Below, piece by piece: positions 39,717 to 48,876 of a stretch of 57,196 nt of DNA. The stretch comes from Burkholderiaceae bacterium (GTDB lineage: Bacteria > Pseudomonadota > Gammaproteobacteria > Burkholderiales > Burkholderiaceae_D): NCBI GenBank assembly GCA_019745005.1, contig JAIETO010000240.1:1-57196 (forward strand). Direction: 5' to 3'. Position 1 is the stretch's first letter. Every line of letters begins with the position of its first letter. The position numbers and the translations under genes are program-made. Under the pieces are notes generated by a model that had not been told where the DNA came from, searched no databases, and was given only the letters and a program-made list of their open reading frames with translations.

Positions 39717-41087
39717 ATGAACTCGACCTCTCAGCCCACGTTCGTTACAAACGGCGCCACGGTGATTAGCGTTTCCGCGTTAAATCTCGCCGTTGCTCAA
39801 CTTTTAGAGCGCCAATTCCCGCTCACTTGGATTTCCGGCGAGATTTCGAATTTCACCCGTGCCGCTTCAGGGCATTGGTATTTCACTTTGAAAGATAGCG
39901 CAGCGCAGGTGCGAGCCGTCATGTTTCGCGGGCGCGCCCAATATGCGGATTTCGCCCCGCGCGAAGGCGATAAGGTGGAAGTACGCGCCTTGGTTGGCCT
40001 GTATGCGCCACGTGGCGATTATCAAATCAATGTCGAGGCGATTCGGCGCGCAGGTGTTGGAAATTTGTATGAAGCCTTTCTACAACTGAAGGCAAAACTA
40101 GGCAATGAAGGCTTGTTTGATCCTGCCCGCAAGCGCCCTTTGCCGTATTTCGTGCGTCGAATTGGTATCGTTACTAGCCCAAACGCTGCTGCGTTGCGCG
40201 ATGTTTTGATCAGTCTTCAACGTCGCGCGCCCCATGTGAGTGTGATTCTGTACCCTACCGTGGTACAAGGTGAGCAGGCTGCCGCCAGCATTGCGCAAGC
40301 GATTGCGACAGCGTCAGCACGGCAAGAATGCGATGTTCTGTTGGTCTGTCGCGGGGGTGGCAGCATTGAAGATTTGTGGTCATTCAACGCAGAAATTGTG
40401 GCGAGAACCATCGCCCATTGCGACATCCCTGTGATTTGCGGCGTCGGACATGAAACCGACTTCACGATTGCCGATTTCGCTGCCGACGTGCGCGCGCCAA
40501 CGCCCACCGCAGCGGCTGAGTTGGCAACTGCAACGACTGCCTCATGGCAGGCTGCGCTGCATGAAAAGCTGGCGCGCCTACAGCGCTGCATGCACAACCA
40601 ACTGGCGCAACACATGCAAGCCTTAGATTGGGCGAATCAACGTTTAGTCAGCCCACTTGCTGCAATCAAAGCGAAGCAAAGCGCGTTGCAACATGCTCAG
40701 CAGCAACTGCGCTTTGCCCAGCAAAATCAAATTCGCGTCGCCCAAGCGAAACTTAACAAAAATCAATACCAGCTATTTGCATTAGCGCCTAAAGTCGCGC
40801 TCACTTCACACAAACTGGTCAGTTATGAACAAAGACTAAAAACTGGCCTTTTGCACCAAATTCAACAACGTAAAGTCAGCCTCATGGCGCAAGCAAGCCA
40901 ACTAGAGATGCTCAACCCGCAGAGAACGCTAGAACGGGGTTATAGCTTGCTCATAGATCAACAAGGCCAACTGATCCGCTCCAGCCAAGCCATCAAAGCC
41001 AATAGCGTCGTCACCTTGCGCACGGCAAGCGATACGGCTGACTTAACCATACGTTCGGTACAAAACAAACTCGCCCATGATGTGTAA
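39717..41087 (+). CDS. xseA: Exodeoxyribonuclease VII large subunit XseA
   Basis: The 456-residue protein degrades single-stranded DNA with the small subunit XseB. The N-terminal OB fold (about 12-110, [35 protein letters not shown]) is followed by the catalytic domain with [31 protein letters not shown] and [28 protein letters not shown], and a coiled-coil region. ATG at 39717 is chosen; an in-frame TTG lies ten codons upstream. No strong Shine-Dalgarno. Confidence 0.95.
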   Translation: MNSTSQPTFVTNGATVISVSALNLAVAQLLERQFPLTWISGEISNFTRAASGHWYFTLKDSAAQVRAVMFRGRAQYADFAPREGDKVEVRALVGLYAPRGDYQINVEAIRRAGVGNLYEAFLQLKAKLGNEGLFDPARKRPLPYFVRRIGIVTSPNAAALRDVLISLQRRAPHVSVILYPTVVQGEQAAASIAQAIATASARQECDVLLVCRGGGSIEDLWSFNAEIVARTIAHCDIPVICGVGHETDFTIADFAADVRAPTPTAAAELATATTASWQAALHEKLARLQRCMHNQLAQHMQALDWANQRLVSPLAAIKAKQSALQHAQQQLRFAQQNQIRVAQAKLNKNQYQLFALAPKVALTSHKLVSYEQRLKTGLLHQIQQRKVSLMAQASQLEMLNPQRTLERGYSLLIDQQGQLIRSSQAIKANSVVTLRTASDTADLTIRSVQNKLAHDV

Positions 41088-41090
41088 ATA

Positions 41091-41217
41091 GAATGTAATT
41101 CCATTTCCAAATCTCCAAATCAATTGTGTCTAGGCGACGAGCCGCAGACAGTGCTGAAGCACGGCAAGGTGAAGACAACAACCACACGATAGCTTTAGAA
41201 ATGGAATAAGCAACATT
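41091..41217. repeat. Short inverted-repeat segment between xseA and sodB
   Basis: Ends GAATGTAATTCCATTTCC (41091-41108) and AGAAATGGAATAAGCAACATT (41197-41217) are inverted repeats with a 10-bp perfect block (ATTCCATTTC). The interior GGCGACGAGCCGCAGACAGTGC has a compositional look unlike its flanks. It may be a decayed dispersed repeat or the xseA terminator region; no second copy was seen in this window. Confidence 0.35.
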
Positions 41218-41334
41218 AAAACCGCGCTGCACGCTTATTGCCAAACGCTTACAATGCTGCCTTGACGGCAACCGTATGAAGCGCCGGCTTGATGGAAATA
41301 TTGACGACCCAACCTGACTATAGAAGGAAGCAAC

Positions 41335-41913
41335 ATGGAACACACGCTACCCGCATTACCTTATGCTCTTGACGCCTTGGCACCGCATATTTCAAAAGAA
41401 ACCTTGGAATACCACTACGGCAAACACCACCAAACGTATGTCACGAATTTAAATAACCTGATCAAGGGTACGGAATTCGAAAACGCCAGCTTGGAAGAGA
41501 TCGTCAAAAAATCCAGCACTGGTATCTTCAATAACGCTGCGCAAATTTGGAATCACACATTTTATTGGAACGGTTTAAAACCCAATGGCGGCGGCATGCC
41601 AAGCGGCGCGTTAGCTGATGCGATCAACGCAAAATGGGGTTCGTTTGACGCCTTCAAGGAAGCCTTCACAAAATCATGCGTAGGCAATTTTGGTTCAAGC
41701 TGGACTTGGTTAGTGAAAAAAGCCGACGGTTCACTCGATATCGTCAACACATCAAACGCTGCAACACCGCTCACCACAGCCGACAAACCTTTGTTGACTT
41801 GCGATTTGTGGGAACACGCTTACTACATCGACTATCGCAATGCACGTCCAAAATATTTGGAAGCCTTCTGGGCATTAGTGAATTGGGATTTCGCTGCAGC
41901 CAATCTCGCGTAA
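41335..41913 (+). CDS. sodB: Iron superoxide dismutase SodB
   Basis: The 192-residue enzyme removes superoxide. Metal ligands H27, H74, D157 and H161 are all present, and Q70 in AAQIWNH plus the overall form indicate the iron type. GGAAG precedes the ATG at 41335. Length and numbering are almost the same as E. coli SodB. It is followed by a strong hairpin at 41963-41998. Confidence 0.97.
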   Translation: MEHTLPALPYALDALAPHISKETLEYHYGKHHQTYVTNLNNLIKGTEFENASLEEIVKKSSTGIFNNAAQIWNHTFYWNGLKPNGGGMPSGALADAINAKWGSFDAFKEAFTKSCVGNFGSSWTWLVKKADGSLDIVNTSNAATPLTTADKPLLTCDLWEHAYYIDYRNARPKYLEAFWALVNWDFAAANLA

Positions 41914-41962
41914 CGTAGCGACAATTAAAGCCAGTGAATTCGACACCTAGCGTGTCAAATAA

Positions 41963-41998
41963 AAAAGCCTGTGACCAAAACTTGGTTCACAGGCTTTT
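41963..41998 (+). terminator. Terminator of sodB
   Basis: Stem AAAGCCTGTGA / TCACAGGCTTT extended by CAA/TTG, followed by TTTTCT on the plus strand. Confidence 0.75.
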
Positions 41999-42079
41999 CT
42001 ACAAAAATAGCTGCGAGATCATGAATCTTGCAGCATAAAAAAGGCGACAACGCCTTAGTGATCTTTAGGAGACTGTATT

Positions 42080-43567
42080 TTGCTTAACCTAAAACAACGC
42101 CTCGCTGCGCAACCGCAAGGCGTCACTGCGATTTTCTTTATTCAAATTTTTTCCACGCTAGGCTTCGCCGTTTTGTATTCCACCTTAGTGTTTTACATGA
42201 CGAAAAAACTCAGTTTTAGTGTCAAGGACTCCACAGCCATTTTTGGTGTGTTCGGCGCGTTTAATTACGGCTTGCACCTTTTTGGCGGTTATTTGGGTGG
42301 ACGTTTCTTGAGCAATCGGAATTTATTTGTCGGTGGCATGGTCTTGCAAGTGATAGGTTGCGGCATTATTTCCAGCGGCAACGTGATGCCACTTTACGTC
42401 GGCTTAGCATTCTTTTTAACGGGCTGCGGACTCAACGTCACCTGCTTAAATCTCATGCTCACACAACGCTTTCGCCCAGAAGATCAGCGCCGTGAAAGTG
42501 CGTTCTTATGGAACTATGCCGGCATGAATTTAGGCTTTTTTATCGGCTTTACTGTTTCTGGACACTACGAGCTAACGCAAGACTATGTCAGCCTCTTCAT
42601 TTTTGCGACAGTAGGCAATTTTGTGGCGATTGTGCTGGCTGCACTAAATTGGAAAGTTCTTAAAGACCTGAATACCCCGCTATTAACAGCGACACCAGAA
42701 AAATTCAAATTGCGTTTATTAGCAGGTATCTTGATTTTGATCGGCGTTATTCCTATCGTTTTTTGGAACCTAAAAAATGCCAGCCTCAGCAGCGAACTCG
42801 TCATCGCCGCAGGGATAGCTATTGCGGCTGTTCTGATCATTGTTACCATGCGGCACCCCGACGCGCGGGAAAAAAATAATATGTGGGCGTATTTAATTCT
42901 GGCTGTCGGTTCCTTGGTGTTTTGGACTCTGTACCAAATGGCACCTTCAGGGCTCAGCTTATTCATTGATAGCAATGTTGAACGACGACTATTTGGCATT
43001 GAAATCGCCCCGCAATGGGTACAAAATTTAAACACCATTGTCATTATGATCGGTGGCCCGCTCATGGCGATATGGTTCAAAAACTTACGCGACAAAGGCT
43101 GGAAAATTGACATCCCACAGCAATTTTCAGCATCCTTGATTTTGATCGGAATTGGTTTTCTAGTGCTGCCTATTGGCATTTTGTTCGCTGACAAAAATGG
43201 CTTAGTGAACTTTAATTGGATCGTCTTAAGCTACATTTTCCAGAGTGTGGGTGAACTACTTATTTCACCGGTGGGCTACGCCATGATAGGGCGCTTAGCG
43301 CCAACGCAATACCAAGGCGTCATGATGGGCGCATGGATGTTAGTGACGGGCGTGGCGTCAATTCTGTCGAGCTATTTTTCCGGCTTTATTCCCGAAGCAA
43401 GTGCCGGCAATGCCGTAGTCACCAACCAAGTCTACAGCACGATTTTTTCCAACCTAGGTTGGGGCAGCGTTGCAGTTGGCGTAGTCATGATTTTTCTGAT
43501 ACCGGCGCTACGGCGTTTGATTAGCGATGCGCCAAATGCAAATGGGGCGACTGCCCCCACAACATAG
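42080..43567 (+). CDS. POT/PTR2-family transporter lacking the ExxER motif
   Basis: The 495-residue protein has about 12-14 membrane helices. FGAFNYGLHLFGGYLGGRF fits the proton-dependent oligopeptide transporter family. The start is TTG at 42080, preceded by AGGAG at a good distance. In place of the ExxERF of TM1 (IELWERFG in DtpA) it has IQIFSTLG, so both Glu and the Arg are changed (Q22, S25, T26). Since that motif couples proton binding to transport, the mechanism or substrate may differ. It is downstream of sodB, without a shared operon. Confidence 0.85.
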   Translation: MLNLKQRLAAQPQGVTAIFFIQIFSTLGFAVLYSTLVFYMTKKLSFSVKDSTAIFGVFGAFNYGLHLFGGYLGGRFLSNRNLFVGGMVLQVIGCGIISSGNVMPLYVGLAFFLTGCGLNVTCLNLMLTQRFRPEDQRRESAFLWNYAGMNLGFFIGFTVSGHYELTQDYVSLFIFATVGNFVAIVLAALNWKVLKDLNTPLLTATPEKFKLRLLAGILILIGVIPIVFWNLKNASLSSELVIAAGIAIAAVLIIVTMRHPDAREKNNMWAYLILAVGSLVFWTLYQMAPSGLSLFIDSNVERRLFGIEIAPQWVQNLNTIVIMIGGPLMAIWFKNLRDKGWKIDIPQQFSASLILIGIGFLVLPIGILFADKNGLVNFNWIVLSYIFQSVGELLISPVGYAMIGRLAPTQYQGVMMGAWMLVTGVASILSSYFSGFIPEASAGNAVVTNQVYSTIFSNLGWGSVAVGVVMIFLIPALRRLISDAPNANGATAPTT

Positions 43568-43569
43568 GC

Positions 43570-43629
43570 CAATGTCAAAACGCGGGGGAATACATGCGAC
43601 TTCAGTCGCTGCGTCCCGCGGCGACATTG
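43570..43629. terminator. Nested hairpin between convergent genes
   Basis: Outer arms CAATGTC / GACATTG and CGCGGG / CCCGCG enclose an inner hairpin GCGAC-TTCA-GTCGC (43596-43609). The 60-bp structure lies between the POT gene and the tandem-REC gene that end towards each other. It probably ends or stabilises both transcripts. Confidence 0.6.
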
Positions 43630-43637
43630 ACTCAGAC

Positions 43638-44465
43638 CTAGCTTCTCAAACTGCGGTAGCGCTCTGCGCGATTAGCAACGGCAGAAATCAGTTTTTCAGG
43701 ATCGATAGGCTTGGTTAAGAAATCATCAGCGCCTGTTTCGATGGCGCTGATTTGCTTTTGCAATTCGGTTTCTGTTGATAAGAAAACGATAGGCACCGTG
43801 GTGTAACGATTATTTTGCCGAATAATTTTTGCCAACTCGATGCCATTACATTCGGGCATCAGTAAATCGGTGAGCACCAAGTCTGGCTTAAAGCGTTTCA
43901 TGGTTTCTAAAATCTTGGATGGATCACTGATCGCTTCAACGTGCATGCCCGCGCTACTGAGCACGGCATCATAATAAGAGCCCAACATTTCATCATCATC
44001 GACCACCAAAACGCGGAAGGCTAACACTTCGTTTTTTGAGATTTTTTCATCAATGCGCGTGCTTAAAGCGTTGAAGTCCAAGGGTTTGATAAAGTAGCCT
44101 TCGGCACCTTGCCGAACCGCCTCCAGACGCTGTGCGAACGTGTCGTTTTCCGAAACATAAATGGCTGGAAAAGTGGTGACCACGCGTTGCGCCAATGCTT
44201 GAATGACGCGCTTTGCTGGCTCAGAATCAATATCTATCACTACGGCTTCCGGTTGCCGCACTTGAATCGCTGCACGCAACTCGTCCGGCTCAGAGAACGC
44301 AATCACTTCGTGGTTATGCCAACGTAAATTCACCGCTAAACGATCTGCGCAATCGGTCGCGGCTGCGAACACGTAAACGAGGTTGCTGTATTTGGTCAGC
44401 TTCATCGCATCGGATACCCCGGCGCGATCGGCAGAATCGTAAGAAGAGTTAGATTGTTTGCTCAT
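43638..44465 (-). CDS. Tandem receiver-domain response regulator without output domain
   Basis: The 275-residue protein has two REC-like domains. The first (about 28-145) has VIDIDS around D78/D80 and IKP with K127, but lacks the usual acidic pair at its start, so it may not be phosphorylated. The second (about 151-275) has VVDDDEM (D156-D158), TDLLMPECNG with phospho-acceptor D200, and LTKPI. The layout resembles the REC1-REC2 part of PleD without its GGDEF domain. It lies 30 bp after a HD-GYP gene on the same strand. Confidence 0.85.
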   Translation of the reverse strand: MSKQSNSSYDSADRAGVSDAMKLTKYSNLVYVFAAATDCADRLAVNLRWHNHEVIAFSEPDELRAAIQVRQPEAVVIDIDSEPAKRVIQALAQRVVTTFPAIYVSENDTFAQRLEAVRQGAEGYFIKPLDFNALSTRIDEKISKNEVLAFRVLVVDDDEMLGSYYDAVLSSAGMHVEAISDPSKILETMKRFKPDLVLTDLLMPECNGIELAKIIRQNNRYTTVPIVFLSTETELQKQISAIETGADDFLTKPIDPEKLISAVANRAERYRSLRS

Positions 44466-44495
44466 AATATTGTGCTCATTCTGAAATAAGAGAAC

Positions 44496-45635
44496 TTATA
44501 AACTCGCCATTTCACCCCAAAGCTGGCGCATGGTAAACCGAACAGGTACTTGGTCTCGATGCAGCACCTCCCGTATTGCCATGAGACTTTTCTGCGTGTC
44601 GCGCTTAATTGGCATCGCCAACGGTGCACCACGCGGACCAATCAGCGCGTGCACGTAGGGCGTTGTGGTGGTGGCACCTTTACTGGTCACGACACCGATC
44701 TCGCCATTTTCTAAACGCACAAAGGTGCCAATCGGGTAAGTACCAAGCTCGCGAATAAACAGCATAACCAGCATCGGATCCAAGGTGTTTTTACCACCAA
44801 TTAAAATGTCGCGCAGCGCCGCATTTGGCAGCAAGGATTTGCGATAGCTGCGTGCGCAAACCCGCGCGCAATAGCGATCTGCAATCGAGATAATTTTGGC
44901 GTTCGCCGGTGTCACTGCGCTGGTTGTTTTATTTGGGTAGCCGCTGCCATCTTCATTTTCATGATGGTGCAATACCCACGTTAACCAATCTTCATCGTCC
45001 ACACCAATACTGCGCAAAATATTGACGCTTTCTAAGGGGTGATTTTGGATAAATTCTTGTTCGGCGGGGCTCAGCGCCTCGCTGCGCTCTTGCAGCTTTT
45101 CTTGCTGCCGCATCATGCTCACGTTCATAGTCAGTGCAGCAGCGGTTAACAAAATCATTTCGTCCGGTGATTTTTTCAGCGCTCGCGCCACCAGTAAGGC
45201 AACCACGGCAGTATCCACACAGTGGCGGCTCGCGTAGGCCTCTTCTTGATTGAGCAAGATACATCCCAAAGCAATATCAGGGTCGAGAAAGGTGGCGACC
45301 GCCACGTCTTTCGCCAGCGCGATGATGCGATTATAGGCGTCAGATTCGGTGGCGATATTAAACGACAGCGTACGTAAAGTCGAACGTGCTTGATTAATTT
45401 TATGCACAACCGAGGGGATTTCAATCGGCTTGGGGACAGGCTTTTTGTCTCGATTAGCCGCGTCGGTTTTATCCATATCGGCGAACAAGCCGCGCTCGAT
45501 CAAGGTCGACACCTGATTCGCACTCGCCACCACATAACCCTTGCGCAACAAGAGTCCCCCATCGCTGCCGTAAACATCCCACTGCAGCGGTTGGCCTATG
45601 ACGATATCGGAAATAGCAATGCGACGATTAGTCAT
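44496..45635 (-). CDS. HD-GYP-domain protein with degenerate HD dyad
   Basis: The 379-residue protein has an N-terminal domain with DVYGSDGGLLLRKGYVVAS, then a HD-GYP region. HHHENEDGSGYP (223-234) preserves the HHE and GYP parts, and NHPLESV (199-205) and IADRY keep further metal residues. The central HD, expected in LLHDIGK, reads LTMNVSM (M170, N171), so the bridging His-Asp pair is lost. It therefore may not hydrolyse c-di-GMP, and could instead bind it or act as a scaffold. It is probably co-transcribed with the tandem-REC gene. Confidence 0.85.
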   Translation of the reverse strand: MTNRRIAISDIVIGQPLQWDVYGSDGGLLLRKGYVVASANQVSTLIERGLFADMDKTDAANRDKKPVPKPIEIPSVVHKINQARSTLRTLSFNIATESDAYNRIIALAKDVAVATFLDPDIALGCILLNQEEAYASRHCVDTAVVALLVARALKKSPDEMILLTAAALTMNVSMMRQQEKLQERSEALSPAEQEFIQNHPLESVNILRSIGVDDEDWLTWVLHHHENEDGSGYPNKTTSAVTPANAKIISIADRYCARVCARSYRKSLLPNAALRDILIGGKNTLDPMLVMLFIRELGTYPIGTFVRLENGEIGVVTSKGATTTTPYVHALIGPRGAPLAMPIKRDTQKSLMAIREVLHRDQVPVRFTMRQLWGEMASL

Positions 45636-45833
45636 GCAATCTTTTGCTCCTTATATTTTTTCACCCACTTTGTTATCGCTTTACGTCTGTCGTCTAGCAA
45701 GTTGGGGGGTTTGGCTTATGCTATCAGAAAAAATCTTCGCTACGCCAGATTTCCGCACCAGTTCTGCAACAGCGCAAGGCAAGCTTAACTTCTGCAGATT
45801 AAACATGCCAAGTAATTGTGGCGCTACGGTTTA

Positions 45834-47357
45834 TTAATTGGCAAGTTTCAACTTGAGTTGCGTTTGCGGCGGCAATGCGACTTCGCCGCACAAACAGGCA
45901 AGCAAAGCCTGCAAGGCTGGCCGCGCAAAGCCGAAGGTCATCAAGGCGGGCGCGTCGATATCGAGCACTTGGTAGGGGCTCCACAAAGCCACGTGCAGAG
46001 CGGGTTTCCACGTATTGCGCACCTGCTGCGGATAACGTGCACGCTGGCTTGAAATCAAAATTGATAAACGACCATCGTCTGGCATCGTTGCCCAATCAAA
46101 GTCTTCGGCTTGCTCAAACGTCGTGACTTGCACATCGAATTTTGTCGCGAATAAGTCTTGAATTTCTTGCACGCTTACACCGCGTTCGGTCACGCCATCA
46201 CTTTGCGCATGCTTGCGTATGACGAGGCGAATCTTGCTGCCCTTGGGCGGGCACTTCACCTGCCCGAATGACGCTAAACCCTGTTGCCACGCGCGTGCCA
46301 TGAGGGTTTCGTCTTGTTCGCGGGTTAAATATTCACTTTGGGCGCTTGGAAAATTTTTCGCAAGTTGCCGTAAGCGCCGCACATTTTGATCGTTGCTTGC
46401 TGTGCTGATCACACCAGAATTGATCGCCTCACTAATCGCTTGCCAAGTCGTTTCTTGCTCTTTAACGCTCCCTAAGGCCATCACCATATCGGCACCCGCT
46501 TGCAATGCCATGACGGCCGCCTCCCCTGCACCAAAGTGATCGGCAATCGCTTGCATTTCCATACTGTCCGTGATGACCACACCATCGTAGCCCCAAGCGT
46601 CGCGCAAAATGCCTTGCAAGATTGTTCGCGACAAAGTGGCGGGCAAGTCTGGATCAAGCTGCGGATACACAATATGCGCCGTCATCATGGCAGGTGCGTG
46701 TGGGGCGCACTGTTGAAAAGGAAAAAACTCTTGCTGCTCCAACTCTTGCAGCGACTTATTCACTACCGGTAGAGCGCGGTGCGAATCAACCCGCGTATCT
46801 CCATGGCCAGGAAAATGTTTCAAGCAAGTGGCCACGCCCTCTTGCAAACTTGCTTGCATCCATGCACTGGCTAACATTGCCACCTGCTTTGGGTCGTCAC
46901 CAAATGCGCGTTCGGCAATTACGGGGTTATGGGGATTGCTATTCACATCTAAGACCGGCGCAAAATTCCAATTAAATCCCAAGGCCTTAATGCCGCGCGT
47001 CACAGCGGCCCCCACATCGCTGCAAAGTGCGGAGTCATTTGCTGCCCCCAAACACATGGCCGATGGTGCCTCGGGTAGCCAAGTTGTACGCATGACCGCT
47101 CCGCCTTCTTGGTCTATCGCAATCAATGCTGCTGGCCCCAAAACGTCCTGCAAGTCGGCAATCAGGCGCCGCAATTGTGCTTCGTCGCGCATGTTTTGGC
47201 GAAACAAACACACGGCGCGAATATGGTGCGCCGTTAAAAATGCGCGTGTCTCATCGCTCAGCGTATGCCCAAAAATACGCACCATCATGCACTGCCCTGC
47301 CCGCTCCCCAGCATTCATGGATTTGTCGAACATCGTCTTTGCGGGTTTTGCGTGCAT
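45834..47357 (-). CDS. Two-domain GH3 beta-N-acetylhexosaminidase (NagZ-like)
   Basis: The ATG at 47357 is chosen; an in-frame TTG at 47384 is the other candidate. The 507-residue protein has the GH3 barrel with DQEGGAVMR, KHFPGHGDTRVDSH (catalytic His-Asp loop, 180-193) and nucleophile D264 in VITDSMEM. It is longer than single-domain NagZ, the C-terminal part being like the second GH3 domain. It probably cleaves GlcNAc from chitin or murein fragments, and lies by the nagK-nagR-nagA operon, on the same strand. Confidence 0.88.
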   Translation of the reverse strand: MHAKPAKTMFDKSMNAGERAGQCMMVRIFGHTLSDETRAFLTAHHIRAVCLFRQNMRDEAQLRRLIADLQDVLGPAALIAIDQEGGAVMRTTWLPEAPSAMCLGAANDSALCSDVGAAVTRGIKALGFNWNFAPVLDVNSNPHNPVIAERAFGDDPKQVAMLASAWMQASLQEGVATCLKHFPGHGDTRVDSHRALPVVNKSLQELEQQEFFPFQQCAPHAPAMMTAHIVYPQLDPDLPATLSRTILQGILRDAWGYDGVVITDSMEMQAIADHFGAGEAAVMALQAGADMVMALGSVKEQETTWQAISEAINSGVISTASNDQNVRRLRQLAKNFPSAQSEYLTREQDETLMARAWQQGLASFGQVKCPPKGSKIRLVIRKHAQSDGVTERGVSVQEIQDLFATKFDVQVTTFEQAEDFDWATMPDDGRLSILISSQRARYPQQVRNTWKPALHVALWSPYQVLDIDAPALMTFGFARPALQALLACLCGEVALPPQTQLKLKLAN

Positions 47358-47436
47358 GGAATTTTTCGCCTTCTTGTTTGGCAATTGATGATGCTAGCTT
47401 GTGTCGGTTCAAACCAACTTTTACAAGGAAAAAACC

Positions 47437-47516
47437 TATACTCCCCATAAATTTTAGTTTTTATATGTGCTTACGCTTCAAATTAAAGCGCATTCGAAAA
47501 ATACTATAATGGGTAT
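47437..47516 (-). repeat. 80-bp TIR element, copy 3
   Basis: On the minus strand it runs from ATACCCATTATA (47516) through GTATTTTT and the hairpin GCGCTTTAATTTGAAGCGT (from 47491) to GGGGAGTATA (47437). The distances, 25 and 55 nt, are the same as in the other three copies. It ends 80 bp upstream of the GH3 start and could affect its leader. A family 3 palindrome lies 8 bp further upstream. Confidence 0.82.
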
Positions 47517-47524
47517 AATTAAAC

Positions 47525-47720
47525 TAGAGTTATGTTTAGATTGAATGTTGATAAAACTAAAGGCTCGCATTGCAAAAAAACCTCTCAACACAGAGACACG
47601 GAGAGAAGCAAAAAAGCCGTTGTTGTTATCTCTCGTTTCTCCTCTGTGTCTCCGTGTTGAGAGGTTTTGACCCTTCTCTTTATCGGTGGACGTCATCAAC
47701 ACCAAACCTGAACATAGCTA
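47525..47720. repeat. Imperfect palindromic repeat (family 3), copy 2
   Basis: About 195 bp. Outer ends GTTATGTTTAGATT and AACCTGAACATAGC are inverted repeats. The inner arms AACCTCTCAACACAGAGACA (47579-47598) and the complementary stretch ending GTGTTGAGAGGTTT (to 47668) pair over about 30 bp with few mismatches around a 28-nt loop. The whole could fold as one long hairpin. It lies between nagA and the GH3 gene, and may act as the nagA terminator. Confidence 0.78.
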
Positions 47721-47760
47721 AAATTAGTTGAATAACACAAACCACGACGTGAGAAACTTT

Positions 47761-48876
47761 TCACAAATGCAGATCGATTTTCTCGCCCTCGACAAACACT
47801 TCCAGCAATTGCAAATCACGGCTCATGACGACCACGTCTGCATACGCGCCGAGTGCAAGACGTCCGCGTTCAGGCAAACCTAAATAGTCGGCGGGAAAGG
47901 TCGCAACGCGGCGCACGGCGTCGTCAATTTCTAGACCTATCGAGACTAAATTGCGTAAAGCCTGATCCATGGTTAAGGTGCTGCCCGCCAAGGTGCCGTC
48001 TTTCAGGCGGACGCCGCCCATGCATTTGTGCACCACTTGGCGGCCAAGTAAATAATCGCCATCGGGCATGCCGGAAGCCGCCGTAGAATCGGTCACGCAA
48101 TACAGTTTGGGAATCGCGCGCAAGGCCGTCATGATGGCACCGGGGTGCACGTGTTGAAGATCAGGAATAATTTCAGCAAATTCGGCATGCGCTAAGGCGG
48201 CACCTACCATGCCGGGTGCTCTGTGATCTAAGCGCGACATGGCGTTGTACAAATGCGTAAAGCCGCTGGCACCCAAGTCAATTGCCGCTAAAGCTTCTTC
48301 ATACGAGCCTAAGGTATGGCCCAATTGCACACGCAAACCTAGGGCGGCTAATCCTGCCACCAATTGCAAATGTCCTTGAATTTCTGGCGCCAGAGTAACG
48401 ACGCGAATATCGGCAATGGCATGCAGCTTTTGTATCGCCTCGAGCGAGCCCGTTTGCACAAAATTGGGTTGGGCGCCCAGTTTTTCTGGGTTGATGTAGG
48501 GTCCTTCCAAATGCACGCCTAAGACCCGCGCCGTGCCTTTGCTGCGCGACGCCATTTCGGCGGCTACACCGACTAACGCGCTCTCTAATTCCGCCATGGG
48601 CGCCGTCATGGTGGTTGCTAGCAAACTGGTGGTGCCGTGCCTTGCGTGCAATTGCGCGATCACTTCCATCGCGTCGTCGCCTTGCATCACATCACGCCCC
48701 GCACCGCCATGCACATGCAGATCGATGAAGCCAGGCAAAATATACGGCGCGTTGTTATCCGCTGGGTCAGCCACAGTGCCTTCAATCTCGAGAATTTTTT
48801 CGGCAAAATGAATACTGCCTAGGCCCCAACCACCTGGTGTCAATATATTGCCCCGTAGGCTAGTTTTTGGAATCAT
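47761..48876 (-). CDS. nagA: N-acetylglucosamine-6-phosphate deacetylase NagA
   Basis: The 371-residue amidohydrolase converts GlcNAc-6-P to GlcN-6-P and acetate. Metal and active-site residues are in order: IDLHVHGG (H54, H56), HLEGP (E124), LGHT (H187), THLYNAMS (H208), and TDSTAASG with catalytic D263. ATG at 48876 overlaps the nagR stop by 4 bp (ATGA). No nagB (deaminase) is in the window. Confidence 0.94.
   Translation of the reverse strand: MIPKTSLRGNILTPGGWGLGSIHFAEKILEIEGTVADPADNNAPYILPGFIDLHVHGGAGRDVMQGDDAMEVIAQLHARHGTTSLLATTMTAPMAELESALVGVAAEMASRSKGTARVLGVHLEGPYINPEKLGAQPNFVQTGSLEAIQKLHAIADIRVVTLAPEIQGHLQLVAGLAALGLRVQLGHTLGSYEEALAAIDLGASGFTHLYNAMSRLDHRAPGMVGAALAHAEFAEIIPDLQHVHPGAIMTALRAIPKLYCVTDSTAASGMPDGDYLLGRQVVHKCMGGVRLKDGTLAGSTLTMDQALRNLVSIGLEIDDAVRRVATFPADYLGLPERGRLALGAYADVVVMSRDLQLLEVFVEGEKIDLHL

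Noticed and set aside
43638-44465. PleD-type diguanylate cyclase
   Set aside because: The two receiver domains are present but the frame ends with them; no GGDEF sequence follows in any frame.
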